A stretch of DNA of 18,573 nt from Planctomycetota bacterium (GTDB lineage: Bacteria; Planctomycetota; UBA11346), in NCBI GenBank assembly GCA_024641365.1, contig JAHEDF010000019.1, forward strand, positions 1 to 18,573, given 5' to 3'. The translations under genes were made by a program, and so were the position numbers. Shown here piece by piece: positions 1 to 7,122 of this stretch. A model generated the notes under the pieces. It was not told where the DNA came from. It saw nothing but the letters and a program-made list of their open reading frames with translations, and did no database searches. Position 1 is the first letter of the stretch. Each line of letters starts with the position of its first letter.

Positions 1-804
1 ACGTTACCCTTGGCCTCCGAGCCTGATCCACGCCAGGTTTTTGAACGCTTATTTGGCACAGGGAAAGGTAAAGAACGCGAACAAAATATGCAGGCACGCA
101 TTGCCTCACGTCGCAGTGTATTAGATTTGGTATTGGACGATGCGCATAATTTGAAAAAGGAACTTGGTAATAACGACCGTCATAAAATGGACGAATATTT
201 AAATAGTATTCGAACCATTGAAAAAGATATTGAAAAGAGTGAAGAATTTACGCTCCCTACTCCAGGCATCGAAAAACCGGGCAGCATCCCCAAGGACCAC
301 GGCGCACATATTCGCCTGATGTACGACTTGATGGCGCTGGCTTTTCATAGCGATTCAACACGTATTGCGACCTTTTTATTGGCCCACGATGGTAGTAACC
401 GTAGTTTCCAGGAAATTGGCATTGGTGAAGGTCATCATGCATTATCGCACCATCAAAATAATGCCGAGTCTATGGCAAAGATTGCGCGTATCGATAAATT
501 CTATGCCGAGCAATTTTCCTATTTCCTGAAAAAATTATCCGAACTAAAAGATCCTGATGGCAGCACTGTTCTTGAAAACAGTATGATTATGTACGGCAGT
601 GGTCTGAGTGATGGCAACAAGCATCGCCACGATAATTTACCAATTCTATTATGTGGTAACGGTGGTGGTACTTTAAAACCGGGACGTCACATCGAAATGA
701 CGGATCGTACACCCTTGAATAATTTATTCTTAGGGATGTTGGAGCGTATGGGTGCATCCACTGGTAAACTTGGGGACAGTACGGGTGCCGAAACGCAACT
801 CTAG
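1..804 (+). CDS. DUF1552 family protein, C-terminal part (5' end outside window)
   Basis: The frame is open from base 1 to the TAG at 802-804, giving about 267 residues. The TTG at base 10 is only an internal codon, because in-frame residues precede it. Recognisable DUF1552 features are the SEPDPRQVFERLFG segment near the start, the long helical RRSVLDLVLDDA region, a SxxxGDGNxHxHDNLPILLCG-like stretch around residues 197-217, and the closing TPLNNLFLGMLERMG...GDSTG motif. Family members are usually about 430-460 residues, so roughly the last 60% is here. DUF1552 proteins are secreted, of unknown biochemical function, and in Planctomycetota/Verrucomicrobiota are typically encoded next to a DUF1592/DUF1588-type cytochrome protein. 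That partner would lie outside the window. The reading frame looks intact. Family assignment is from recognised motifs; no function is claimed. Confidence 0.85.
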   Translation, partial: TLPLASEPDPRQVFERLFGTGKGKEREQNMQARIASRRSVLDLVLDDAHNLKKELGNNDRHKMDEYLNSIRTIEKDIEKSEEFTLPTPGIEKPGSIPKDHGAHIRLMYDLMALAFHSDSTRIATFLLAHDGSNRSFQEIGIGEGHHALSHHQNNAESMAKIARIDKFYAEQFSYFLKKLSELKDPDGSTVLENSMIMYGSGLSDGNKHRHDNLPILLCGNGGGTLKPGRHIEMTDRTPLNNLFLGMLERMGASTGKLGDSTGAETQL

Positions 805-915
805 ACTGCGCTAGATGATCAGCAGTAATCTCATACAGATAATAGAAATGCTGTGCCAATCTTTATCGACTTATGTCGTCTGTTATTGATGCGACTGAAG
901 CATGGCTAAAACATG

Positions 916-1375
916 GCTAGTTTATTGCGTCCAGTTGGGTTGTTTGTCCGATTTATTTGGGCCACGTACGGTCATGTATTGGGCTTTGGGCATTATGTTA
1001 ATTTCTGTTGAGTTGCTCGCACTGCCGAATAATGCCTTAGGATATTCGATAGATGTATGGTCCTTTACAGCTTTGGTATTTATTATTGGTTGTGGAATGG
1101 GCATTGGTAAAGCCGCGGTTTATAAATACGTGACTAATTATTTTCCCAAAGATGTTGCTGCCGTCGGCGGGATGGTTGGTTTGCTCGGAGCACTTGGCGG
1201 ATTCTTCCTGCCTTTAATGTTTGGCTATTTAAATGCCTGGACTGGTTGGATTCAAACACCTTTTATCGTGCTGTTTGCCCTCGTGGCAGGCAGTTTCTTA
1301 TGGATGCACGTGAGTGTATTAAGTATGAAGCGCAAAGAGCCTGAAATGGAAAAGAGTGATTTGGCAACTGCGTAA
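916..1375 (+). pseudogene. narK: Remnant of a NarK/NNP nitrate/nitrite transporter (MFS), truncated and frameshifted
   Basis: From 938 to the TAA at 1373-1375 the frame encodes the C-terminal third of a major-facilitator protein. It carries the nitrate/nitrite porter signature GMGIGKAAVYKYVTNYFP followed by VGGMVGLLGALGGFFLP, and about four hydrophobic helices. An ATG at 902 opens this frame, but its first dozen residues do not fit the family. In the +1 frame, 916-939 reads ASLLRPVG, the expected NarK sequence just before GGxLSDxFG. The homology therefore jumps frame at about 937-940, best explained by loss of about 2 bases. Complete NarK proteins are about 400-480 residues with 12 helices, and nothing NarK-like is visible between 805 and 915. 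The DNA is most likely a decaying fragment. A short expressed product from 902 is possible but would not be a transporter. Confidence 0.82.
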
Positions 1376-1441
1376 ATGCCAAATTGTAACTAATTTCACG
1401 ACAAAGTTCAAAACCAAATAATGTCAAAGAATTCGTTTACT

Positions 1442-1474
1442 AAAAAACCCCTGCCTTAAAAGGCAGGGGTTTTT
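1442..1474. terminator. Bidirectional rho-independent terminator
   Basis: A perfect stem of CCCCTGCCTT (1448-1457) with its complement at 1460-1469 is flanked by an A-tract on the left (1442-1447) and a T-tract on the right (1470-1474), so it can terminate transcription on both strands. It sits between the narK remnant (plus, ends 1375) and the convergent haem-protein gene (minus, ends 1504), as expected for a shared terminator. Confidence 0.93.
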
Positions 1475-1503
1475 GCACTCTCACATAAAACCGTTACTTA
1501 GTT

Positions 1504-4221
1504 TTATTTGATATCGGAAGCTAAATATGCTGCAATATCAGCCAATGCTTGATGATCCAAACCCATCATTTCAGCCGGGAACATTAATGAGGTTCTAATT
1601 CTGGAGATTTTCTTAACCTTGGATTTGGGAATCATTTGCACAATGCCACCCATCGATTTTACAATGACGGGATCGCTTGATGACAAAACGATACCATCAA
1701 TATCACCGACATCAGTAACAACTTTTGATGCTTCAAAGCCATGTGAAATATCTTTTGACGGATCGATAATGGCTTCAATGACCACTTCTTTCGGTTGGGT
1801 TTTGCCGAACATGGTCAAATCAGGTCCAAAATCTGCACCCTGCGAACCAATGTGGTGACAGGTGTAACAAACTGCGACACGCGTTTTTCCCGCCTCTGCA
1901 TTACCGGTTAATTTAGCCGCTTCTGCCGCTATTAATTTACCCGACGGTGCAGGGAATGCCGGCGATGGCATTGGCTGAATAACCACTTTATCGGCGTCAT
2001 AAATACCCGCTGTCTTCACAGCTTCACGCACACCAAAATCTTTCCATTCATTGTTCATACGATTAAGTAACCACCAGATTGCCAATGCTTTGTGCGGAAA
2101 GCCTTCAGCCTTGGCCACTTCTAACATGGCATCTGCTGAGGTTTTGTCTTGCACAAATGCGAGTGCATCCATGGCCAATTTTTTATGCGCTGCGCTAACG
2201 GAAGATGACAAGCAACGAGCTTTTAAAGCCGGTACTGATGCAACTGCACTTAAACGCCACGCAATCCACGCCGATGCGTCCGACCATGCTTCCGGAGCGC
2301 CAGCATCTTTTGCAACTGCCGCATATAATTCTTCCGTCTTGCCTGTCGCACCAATACCGAGGGCGTCTAAATAGGAACGATCTTTTCCATCAAATCCTTT
2401 GGCAACATCAACCAAAATACTCAGACTTTGTGCTGCTGGCACATCGCGACAAGATAATGCCGCTTCACGACGAAGCGCTGTCGATGCATCTTTTGCCGCA
2501 ACCGCAGCCATTGCAATTACATCGATATTTGCACGGCGCAGTGCACGATAGGCAACTAAACGTTTATCTGCATTCGCGTCTTGCAGCATGGCCTTCACTT
2601 TTGCGACGCCACTTGGGCCCATCTGCGCTAATAACCAAGTCGCACGCGCTGCGATATATGGATTCGCATCAGCTAATAATTGCGTTACCGCAGGAACTGC
2701 TTCATCGCCTTTGGCCTTCAAGCCAACAAAGCCAATATTACGTACATTAACCGCTGGGCTCTTGAGCGCCGTAATTAATCCGTCGATAGTTTTTTCATCA
2801 AATTTTGGAATATTAGGCTTAAAGCCCTTTGGTGCGATACGGTAAATGGTACCAGTAATTCCGTCATCCAACGTTTGATGGCCACCGACGCGTCCATCAA
2901 ACCAGTCAGCAACATAAATTGCGCCGTCTGCTCCGACGCTCACATCTGACGGGCGGAATAATGAGTGTAATTGGCCGTCCCATTTTCCACCAGTAAAGTC
3001 CGAACCATTAAATTCTTTTTTCAAATTAGAATTTAACCAGTCCATACGATCTAAGGCAAAGCCTGCTCCGTTCGCTTTTGGCAAGTAGCCAAACACAACG
3101 TTACGGCCAGGTTCACAACTTAATAAAAGCCCTGACCATTTATCACCGAGAGCGCCGTTTTCATAAAATACGATACCCGTTGGCGAACCACCTCCATACA
3201 CGTCACCCGCTGGCATGGTTCCAGGATCTTCTTGACGCCACTCAGCAATTTGCGTTGTTTGCCCAGGACGTAAATCGGCACGCCATGAACGCTGACCATC
3301 GCGTGAGGCAAAACCAGCATTGCCGTATTCTAAAATATGGGTTACGCGGCAAGCAGGTGGATCGTCATTGTCGTTTTGGAAAACATCACCAATTGAATTA
3401 ATGGTTTGTTCGTAACTATTACGATAATTATGTCCAATAACTTGCACGTTGGTGCCGTCCGAATTCATGCGTGCAGTAAAGCCGCCGAAATAGACATGGC
3501 CGTCATCACTTTTTTGTCCTGCAATTTCAGATGGCTTGAAAGCTGCCTTACCGCCACCTTTCATCTCTTGCGGATTATAGGGACTACCAATGCGAAATGT
3601 TTTTCCGGATTTATCGGTAAAGAGCGAACCACAGTTGCCAGCATTAAAATACCATAAACCATCAGGGCCCGCTGTTACGGAGTGTAAACTGTGGTCATGA
3701 TTCCGACCATTAAATCCCGTTAATAATACTTCGCGCGTATCGCCTTCATCAAAAACTTTATTGCGATTGACGTCGGTATACACGATCATGTCAGGTGTCA
3801 TGGAAACGATAATTTTGTTATCCAAAACACTGATGCCTAATGGCGCAATTAAAAATTCTTCCTGAACGAATACGTGGCTCTTATCGGCTTTACCATCGCC
3901 ATCGGTATCACTAAGAACGACAACGCGGTCGCCCTCTGCACGTCGCCCATATTTATGGCGATAATTGACGCCTTCATTCACCCAAATATCACCATCACGA
4001 TCGATATCCATATTTGTGGGGTTGGAAAATAATGGACTCGTAGCCCACACCGTGACTTCTAAACCTTCTGGCACCTGAAACATTTCTGGCGGTACTAATG
4101 TAGGCTTATCTTCAGCACCTACGAACGGCATGGCCATCATAGCTAAAAGAGCAGGAACTGCTTTACGCAAACGGATGCATGACGGAGTCGACGCAGTGCC
4201 AGTTGGAGTTTTAGAATTCAT
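1504..4221 (-). CDS. Secreted PVC-type membrane-bound dehydrogenase-like protein with HEAT repeats and CxxCH haem domain
   Basis: The 905-residue product has a Sec signal peptide with likely cleavage after VGA at about residue 36. Residues about 45-465 look like a sugar-dehydrogenase/NHL-like beta-propeller of the 'Pirellula/Verrucomicrobium N-terminal' type, including a DTDGDGKAD calcium-site-like loop at 105-113 and RPSDVSVGADGAIYVADWFDG at about 423-443. Residues about 478-700 are HEAT-like helical repeats. Residues about 780-905 form the PVC haem-binding domain with a single c-type site, CYTCH (Cys785, Cys788, His789); Met880 in SLMFP is a possible distal ligand. An AGGA sits 6 bases before the ATG. 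Family knowledge suggests a periplasmic redox enzyme acting on carbohydrate-like substrates, but substrate and activity are not determined. The gene stands alone, convergent with the narK remnant and ending at the shared terminator. Confidence 0.9.
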   Translation of the reverse strand: MNSKTPTGTASTPSCIRLRKAVPALLAMMAMPFVGAEDKPTLVPPEMFQVPEGLEVTVWATSPLFSNPTNMDIDRDGDIWVNEGVNYRHKYGRRAEGDRVVVLSDTDGDGKADKSHVFVQEEFLIAPLGISVLDNKIIVSMTPDMIVYTDVNRNKVFDEGDTREVLLTGFNGRNHDHSLHSVTAGPDGLWYFNAGNCGSLFTDKSGKTFRIGSPYNPQEMKGGGKAAFKPSEIAGQKSDDGHVYFGGFTARMNSDGTNVQVIGHNYRNSYEQTINSIGDVFQNDNDDPPACRVTHILEYGNAGFASRDGQRSWRADLRPGQTTQIAEWRQEDPGTMPAGDVYGGGSPTGIVFYENGALGDKWSGLLLSCEPGRNVVFGYLPKANGAGFALDRMDWLNSNLKKEFNGSDFTGGKWDGQLHSLFRPSDVSVGADGAIYVADWFDGRVGGHQTLDDGITGTIYRIAPKGFKPNIPKFDEKTIDGLITALKSPAVNVRNIGFVGLKAKGDEAVPAVTQLLADANPYIAARATWLLAQMGPSGVAKVKAMLQDANADKRLVAYRALRRANIDVIAMAAVAAKDASTALRREAALSCRDVPAAQSLSILVDVAKGFDGKDRSYLDALGIGATGKTEELYAAVAKDAGAPEAWSDASAWIAWRLSAVASVPALKARCLSSSVSAAHKKLAMDALAFVQDKTSADAMLEVAKAEGFPHKALAIWWLLNRMNNEWKDFGVREAVKTAGIYDADKVVIQPMPSPAFPAPSGKLIAAEAAKLTGNAEAGKTRVAVCYTCHHIGSQGADFGPDLTMFGKTQPKEVVIEAIIDPSKDISHGFEASKVVTDVGDIDGIVLSSSDPVIVKSMGGIVQMIPKSKVKKISRIRTSLMFPAEMMGLDHQALADIAAYLASDIK

Positions 4222-4577
4222 TGGTTGTCCTATGGGATGGGAGCGCGTTGATCACCAGATCGCAGCTGCTGAAGGGGTAGTGCTTTTACTCGCACAGCTA
4301 TGGGCTGTTGAAGCCTACACCCCCTGCTACTACATACTGGTGTGTGATATAGAAAGTATCTCCACTCAGGGTTTAAAAGTATTAAGAGACTTAATTCCTG
4401 CTGGCGTTAAGTCCAAAGAAAAACTTATTCTGCATATGTGCATAATCAGCTCCTAAGCACGCCTACGCTGAACATATCAATTAATAATACTAATTATCAA
4501 CAAGACTGCTTGTCTCATTGTTTTAATAAAGGTTGCCACAAACAATTATTATAATGACAGCTAAACAAAAATATTGT
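4222..4577. other. Gene-free leader region upstream of the haem protein
   Basis: No convincing gene was found here on either strand. A plus-strand open frame at 4130-4456 runs antisense into the haem-protein gene and lacks recognisable features. Reading towards the haem-protein gene, a weak sigma70-like pair TTGATA-N18-TATGTT occurs near 4470-4500, which would imply a transcript leader of over 200 bases. A 7-bp inverted repeat lies inside the region (entered separately). Confidence 0.5.
4388..4413. promoter_or_regulatory. Inverted repeat in the haem-protein leader
   Basis: GACTTAA (4388-4394) is exactly complementary to TTAAGTC (4407-4413) across a 12-base loop. No T-run follows on either strand, so it is not a canonical terminator. 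It could be an operator or a leader hairpin. It lies about 170 bases upstream of the haem-protein start. Confidence 0.35.
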
Positions 4578-4736
4578 CTAGCAGGTTGCTGAAAAAGTAA
4601 CCTGCGGAGTTTGAAGGGGACCGTCTGCCCCCCTTAGGGTAAGAGTCTGTTTTAATAATTGCGGAAAAATCGCGACTGCACGTCGCCCCGCAATTTATTA
4701 AAACCTAGCTGGTTGGTGTTTTCAGCAGCCTGCTAG
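4578..4736. mobile_element. MITE-like element with 18-bp terminal inverted repeats
   Basis: The left end CTAGCAGGTTGCTGAAAA (4578-4595) and the right end TTTTCAGCAGCCTGCTAG (4719-4736) are inverted copies matching at 17 of 18 positions. The outermost CTAG may include a short target duplication. Inside is a second inverted repeat, GTTTTAATAATTGCGG (4649-4664) against a 17-base arm at 4688-4704, with one base of indel. At its centre is a small GCGAC/GTCGC hairpin. At 159 bp it cannot encode a transposase, so it would move only in trans. The symmetry strongly suggests a non-autonomous insertion-sequence derivative. The parent family cannot be named from this window. It lies between the haem-protein leader and the 3' end of the mini binding-protein gene. 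Confidence 0.85.
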
Positions 4737-4811
4737 GAAAACCGCCTAGAAATAGATTATGGCCACATGAATCTACGCCACATTATTCCCTTAGGTCCGG
4801 TCATTTATTCC

Positions 4812-5225
4812 TTATCGAATAGGAATGACTTTTACACTCCCACTGACTTTTTCTGCATCCACATACCCAATAGCCCCAGGAGTTTTTTCAATTAGAGCCA
4901 CTAATTCTTCTTCGCTTTTTGTCGATAGAGGCATTGAGCCTCTCCCCGTAAAAACTAATTTTTTCCAACCTGACATAAATTGGTATTCATTTTTCCCCAA
5001 TTGAGTCATTAGTTTTTCATGGCTCTTACTGCCCGTTACGATCACAACAATTACCCGTGATCCATCTGGCCATGTTGTTTTCTTTCCCGTAAAGTAATAA
5101 TTAAACTCGCTCTCATTCATGTTGGCTATCTGGGTGCTCGGGTGCGCCACGATCGATTCGGCTGCACCCAGCGATAGGCACGTAATGAGCATGAACAGGA
5201 TTTTAGAAGATTTTTGAACTAACAT
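4812..5225 (-). CDS. Mini periplasmic phosphate-binding-like protein (PstS/PBP-like domain)
   Basis: The product is about 137 residues. The start at 5225 is preferred over the upstream in-frame ATG at 5252 because GGGAG lies 5 bases before it and because it directly opens a clean Sec signal peptide (LVQKSSKILFMLITCLSLGAAESIVA). The mature part reads IANMNESEFNYYFTGKKTTWPDGSR... and ends ...EELVALIEKTPGAIGYVD. This is the pattern of the second lobe of PstS-like phosphate-binding proteins (xxIFxGKxxxWxxG ... pgaIGYv). Full PstS proteins are over 270 residues, so this is a half-size stand-alone domain and may not bind ligand in the classical two-lobe way. It follows the porin gene by 35 bases on the same strand and is probably co-transcribed with it. 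A periplasmic location is inferred. The ligand is unknown; phosphate is only a family-level guess. Confidence 0.8.
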   Translation of the reverse strand: MLVQKSSKILFMLITCLSLGAAESIVAHPSTQIANMNESEFNYYFTGKKTTWPDGSRVIVVIVTGSKSHEKLMTQLGKNEYQFMSGWKKLVFTGRGSMPLSTKSEEELVALIEKTPGAIGYVDAEKVSGSVKVIPIR

Positions 5226-5260
5226 AATGGCTCCCGGGAAAATTGCTCGCATAGCAGGCC

Positions 5261-6601
5261 TCAGAAGTCGAAAGTGGTTTTAAGAGAGAAAATATTACCG
5301 TAGATATGTTGATTTGCAGATGTCGTTTCTTGTATACGTTCAAATTCGCCTTTAAGCAGAAAGTGATCCGTCACATCATAACGAACGGCAAATACGACTG
5401 ATTTGGTATATGATGTTGAGTTATCAAAGCGTGACTGAGACCAGTTGTAAGCACCAAACACATGAACATTACTCAAAAAACCTGGCATTGTTGTAAGTTG
5501 GTAATTTACTGATCCATAAAATTGATTTGCCCGTGCCGTTAGCATCCGAGTCGAGGCCGGTTGGTCGACGCTGGCTGGAGGAAATGGCCCTGGAAATCCT
5601 GTCCCAACAAAATCCAAGGCGCCCGTATCGGTTGTCGCTTTCCAGTATTGATTGGTATATTCGCCTGCAAAAGTAAAATCACCTTTTTGGTATTCAAAAC
5701 CCGTCATTATGTCTGTCCAATGATGAATATAGATATCTAACGATGTCCTCGCTGTCGTTCCCGATGCAGCACCAAGTCCCGGGTTAACTGGCATCGTCAC
5801 ATCTAACACGCCACCATTTAAGCGCATGTCATGCACATATAAATTTGACACTTTAAGTCGCAATCCATTAACAGGCGTGTTCCATGTCGCATAACCACCA
5901 CTCATTCGTTCAAGGGTAATTGAATCAGCTGAAGTCAGCTTCATGGTCAAAGTCCCAACGCCAGGGATAGTTGGCGCTGCTTGTGCTATACCGTTTTTAA
6001 ACGTATCAAAAATAGGCCCGTCACTTCCATCAATATTTTGCGTACCAACATAGCCCGATAAGTCGAGGCTACCAAAACTATCGGAGCGTAGTGAACTATT
6101 TATCTGCGCGCCATTGGCCGCCAAAAAGAAATCGCGAAATGATGCTGAATAGGTTGCACGCGGCAAAAATACTGGCGTACGAGTCATATCCAAATCGCGG
6201 AAGTCGTTATATAATCCATGTCCTGTTTTAAAGCGCCCTGCGACGAAATTCACGTCCAACCAATTTATGTCCGTTGGTACTTGGTATTGGCCAAATGCCC
6301 AGTCAATTTGCACTTCATCATTGCCATACTTGCCAATATCATAGGCAATAAATTGTGCGCCAATACGTAAGCGATCGACAGGTGTCGCGGTAATATTAAC
6401 CGCGAATTCATTTAATTCGAACGTTCCGCTATTCGTGTCTCGCCCCCATAGACCTGTGTTCTCGTATAATTGTCCATCGGTTCGCACATAACCTTGACTA
6501 GCAAAGCCGTGTAGTTGCAGGCCGAAATCATCGACGGCAAAAGCCGTCGATGAGCCGACGATTATAAGCAGTGATGGTAACAGATAAGATTGGCCAGACA
6601 T
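5261..6601 (-). CDS. Outer-membrane porin (beta-barrel)
   Basis: The preferred start at 6601 gives 446 residues. GAGG sits 5 bases upstream, and the signal peptide MSGQSYLLPSLLIIVGSSTAFA begins directly there; the longer open frame to 6682 runs through the promoter region. The mature protein starts VDDFGLQLHGFASQGYVRTDG. It continues as alternating polar/aromatic segments typical of porin strands (ELNEFAVNITATPVDRLRIGAQFIAYD, FTFAGEYTNQYWK) and ends in TTFDF, with the C-terminal Phe recognised by the BAM machinery. No specific porin subfamily or substrate can be assigned. The downstream mini phosphate-binding-like gene suggests a shared uptake role, possibly for an oxyanion (inference). A perfect hairpin lies inside the signal-peptide codons. 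Confidence 0.85.
   Translation of the reverse strand: MSGQSYLLPSLLIIVGSSTAFAVDDFGLQLHGFASQGYVRTDGQLYENTGLWGRDTNSGTFELNEFAVNITATPVDRLRIGAQFIAYDIGKYGNDEVQIDWAFGQYQVPTDINWLDVNFVAGRFKTGHGLYNDFRDLDMTRTPVFLPRATYSASFRDFFLAANGAQINSSLRSDSFGSLDLSGYVGTQNIDGSDGPIFDTFKNGIAQAAPTIPGVGTLTMKLTSADSITLERMSGGYATWNTPVNGLRLKVSNLYVHDMRLNGGVLDVTMPVNPGLGAASGTTARTSLDIYIHHWTDIMTGFEYQKGDFTFAGEYTNQYWKATTDTGALDFVGTGFPGPFPPASVDQPASTRMLTARANQFYGSVNYQLTTMPGFLSNVHVFGAYNWSQSRFDNSTSYTKSVVFAVRYDVTDHFLLKGEFERIQETTSANQHIYGNIFSLKTTFDF
6528..6553 (-). promoter_or_regulatory. Perfect 11-bp hairpin in the 5' coding region of the porin
   Basis: TCATCGACGGC (6528-6538) and GCCGTCGATGA (6543-6553) are exact inverted copies around AAAA. 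The pair covers porin codons 17-25, at the signal-peptide cleavage site. In the mRNA this would be a strong stem with a UUUU loop, which could affect translation or stability. It may be a chance effect of codon choice; no T-run follows, so it is not a terminator. Confidence 0.45.
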
Positions 6602-6632
6602 AGGGACCTCACATTCAATGTTGCTGTAACTG

Positions 6633-6666
6633 ATAAGGTGTACCTTATGAATTATTAATTTGTCAA
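6633..6666 (-). promoter_or_regulatory. Candidate porin promoter with overlapping palindromic operator
   Basis: On the minus strand a consensus -35 box TTGACA (complement of 6661-6666) is followed after 18 bases by a weak -10 (TACACC, complement of 6637-6642). A perfect palindrome ATAAGGT-GT-ACCTTAT (6633-6648) overlaps that -10 and lies 32-48 bases before the porin ATG, a typical position for a repressor or a MerR-like regulator. A second possible -10, TATAAT, is at 6685-6690 but has no good -35. The assignment is by position and consensus only. Confidence 0.45.
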
Positions 6667-6839
6667 TTAAATCTTTATACAACTATTATAAAATTAATCG
6701 GAGACAGTTATTTTTAACCCGTTAATTATAAAATTATAGCCGTCAGGAATGCGCCTTCTATTTCGCGATAACTGATAAAACGCGGTAAATAACGGACTTT
6801 TATTAGGGTAAATAAGTCTAATCTTGATGTTATTATAAA

Positions 6840-7109
6840 TACTGTCTTCGCATGACGACACCTGAATATAAGTACTTTATTATTAAGAGGTCAGTTTTAT
6901 TTAACTAAATTATTTAAAATTACTGTCTTCGCACTGCGACACCATAGGTGTCATATTGCAGAAAATTAATTACATTCGATCCACAATGCTATAAATACTG
7001 TCTTCGTGCTGCGACACCGCCTAACCGATACACGTATTTATAAGATATAAATTGAGATGATTCCGCTGAACAGGTATTGTCATAGAGGCTGTCCCCGCGC
7101 TGCGACATC
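6840..7109. repeat. Cluster of four 18-bp dyad repeats, TGTC-N10-GACA, upstream of the porin
   Basis: Four same-orientation copies of TGTCYYCGYRYKRCGACA have cores at 6843-6860, 6924-6941, 6999-7016 and 7090-7107. The outer TGTC and GACA are invariant. The first three copies are also preceded by TAC and followed by CC; the fourth is the most divergent. Start-to-start distances are 81, 75 and 91 bases, and the AT-rich DNA between copies shows no similarity. Copy 2 extends into a GACACC-ATA-GGTGTC hairpin (6938-6952). A partial reverse match, CGGAGACAGT (complement ACTGTCTCCG), occurs at 6699-6708. The cluster fills the 520 bases between the end of the ABC importer operon and the porin gene, with no gene inside. 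Multiple binding sites for a dimeric regulator are the likeliest reading; a CRISPR array is less likely because spacers are 50-70 bases and unequal. Confidence 0.75.
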
Positions 7110-7122
7110 ATACTTAATTGCT

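Noticed and set aside
2205..2750. Plus-strand 181-residue open frame inside the haem-protein gene
   Set aside because: It is a shadow of the strongly supported minus-strand gene; the translation is low-complexity His/Gln/Leu-rich without domain features.
4130..4456. Plus-strand 108-residue open frame upstream of the haem protein
   Set aside because: It is antisense to the start of the haem-protein gene, has no ribosome site or recognisable domain, and is best explained as chance.
6840..7109. CRISPR array reading of the four repeats
   Set aside because: Unit distances are unequal (75-91 bases), intervening stretches are 52-68 bases and AT-rich, the repeats vary internally, and there are no cas genes in the window.
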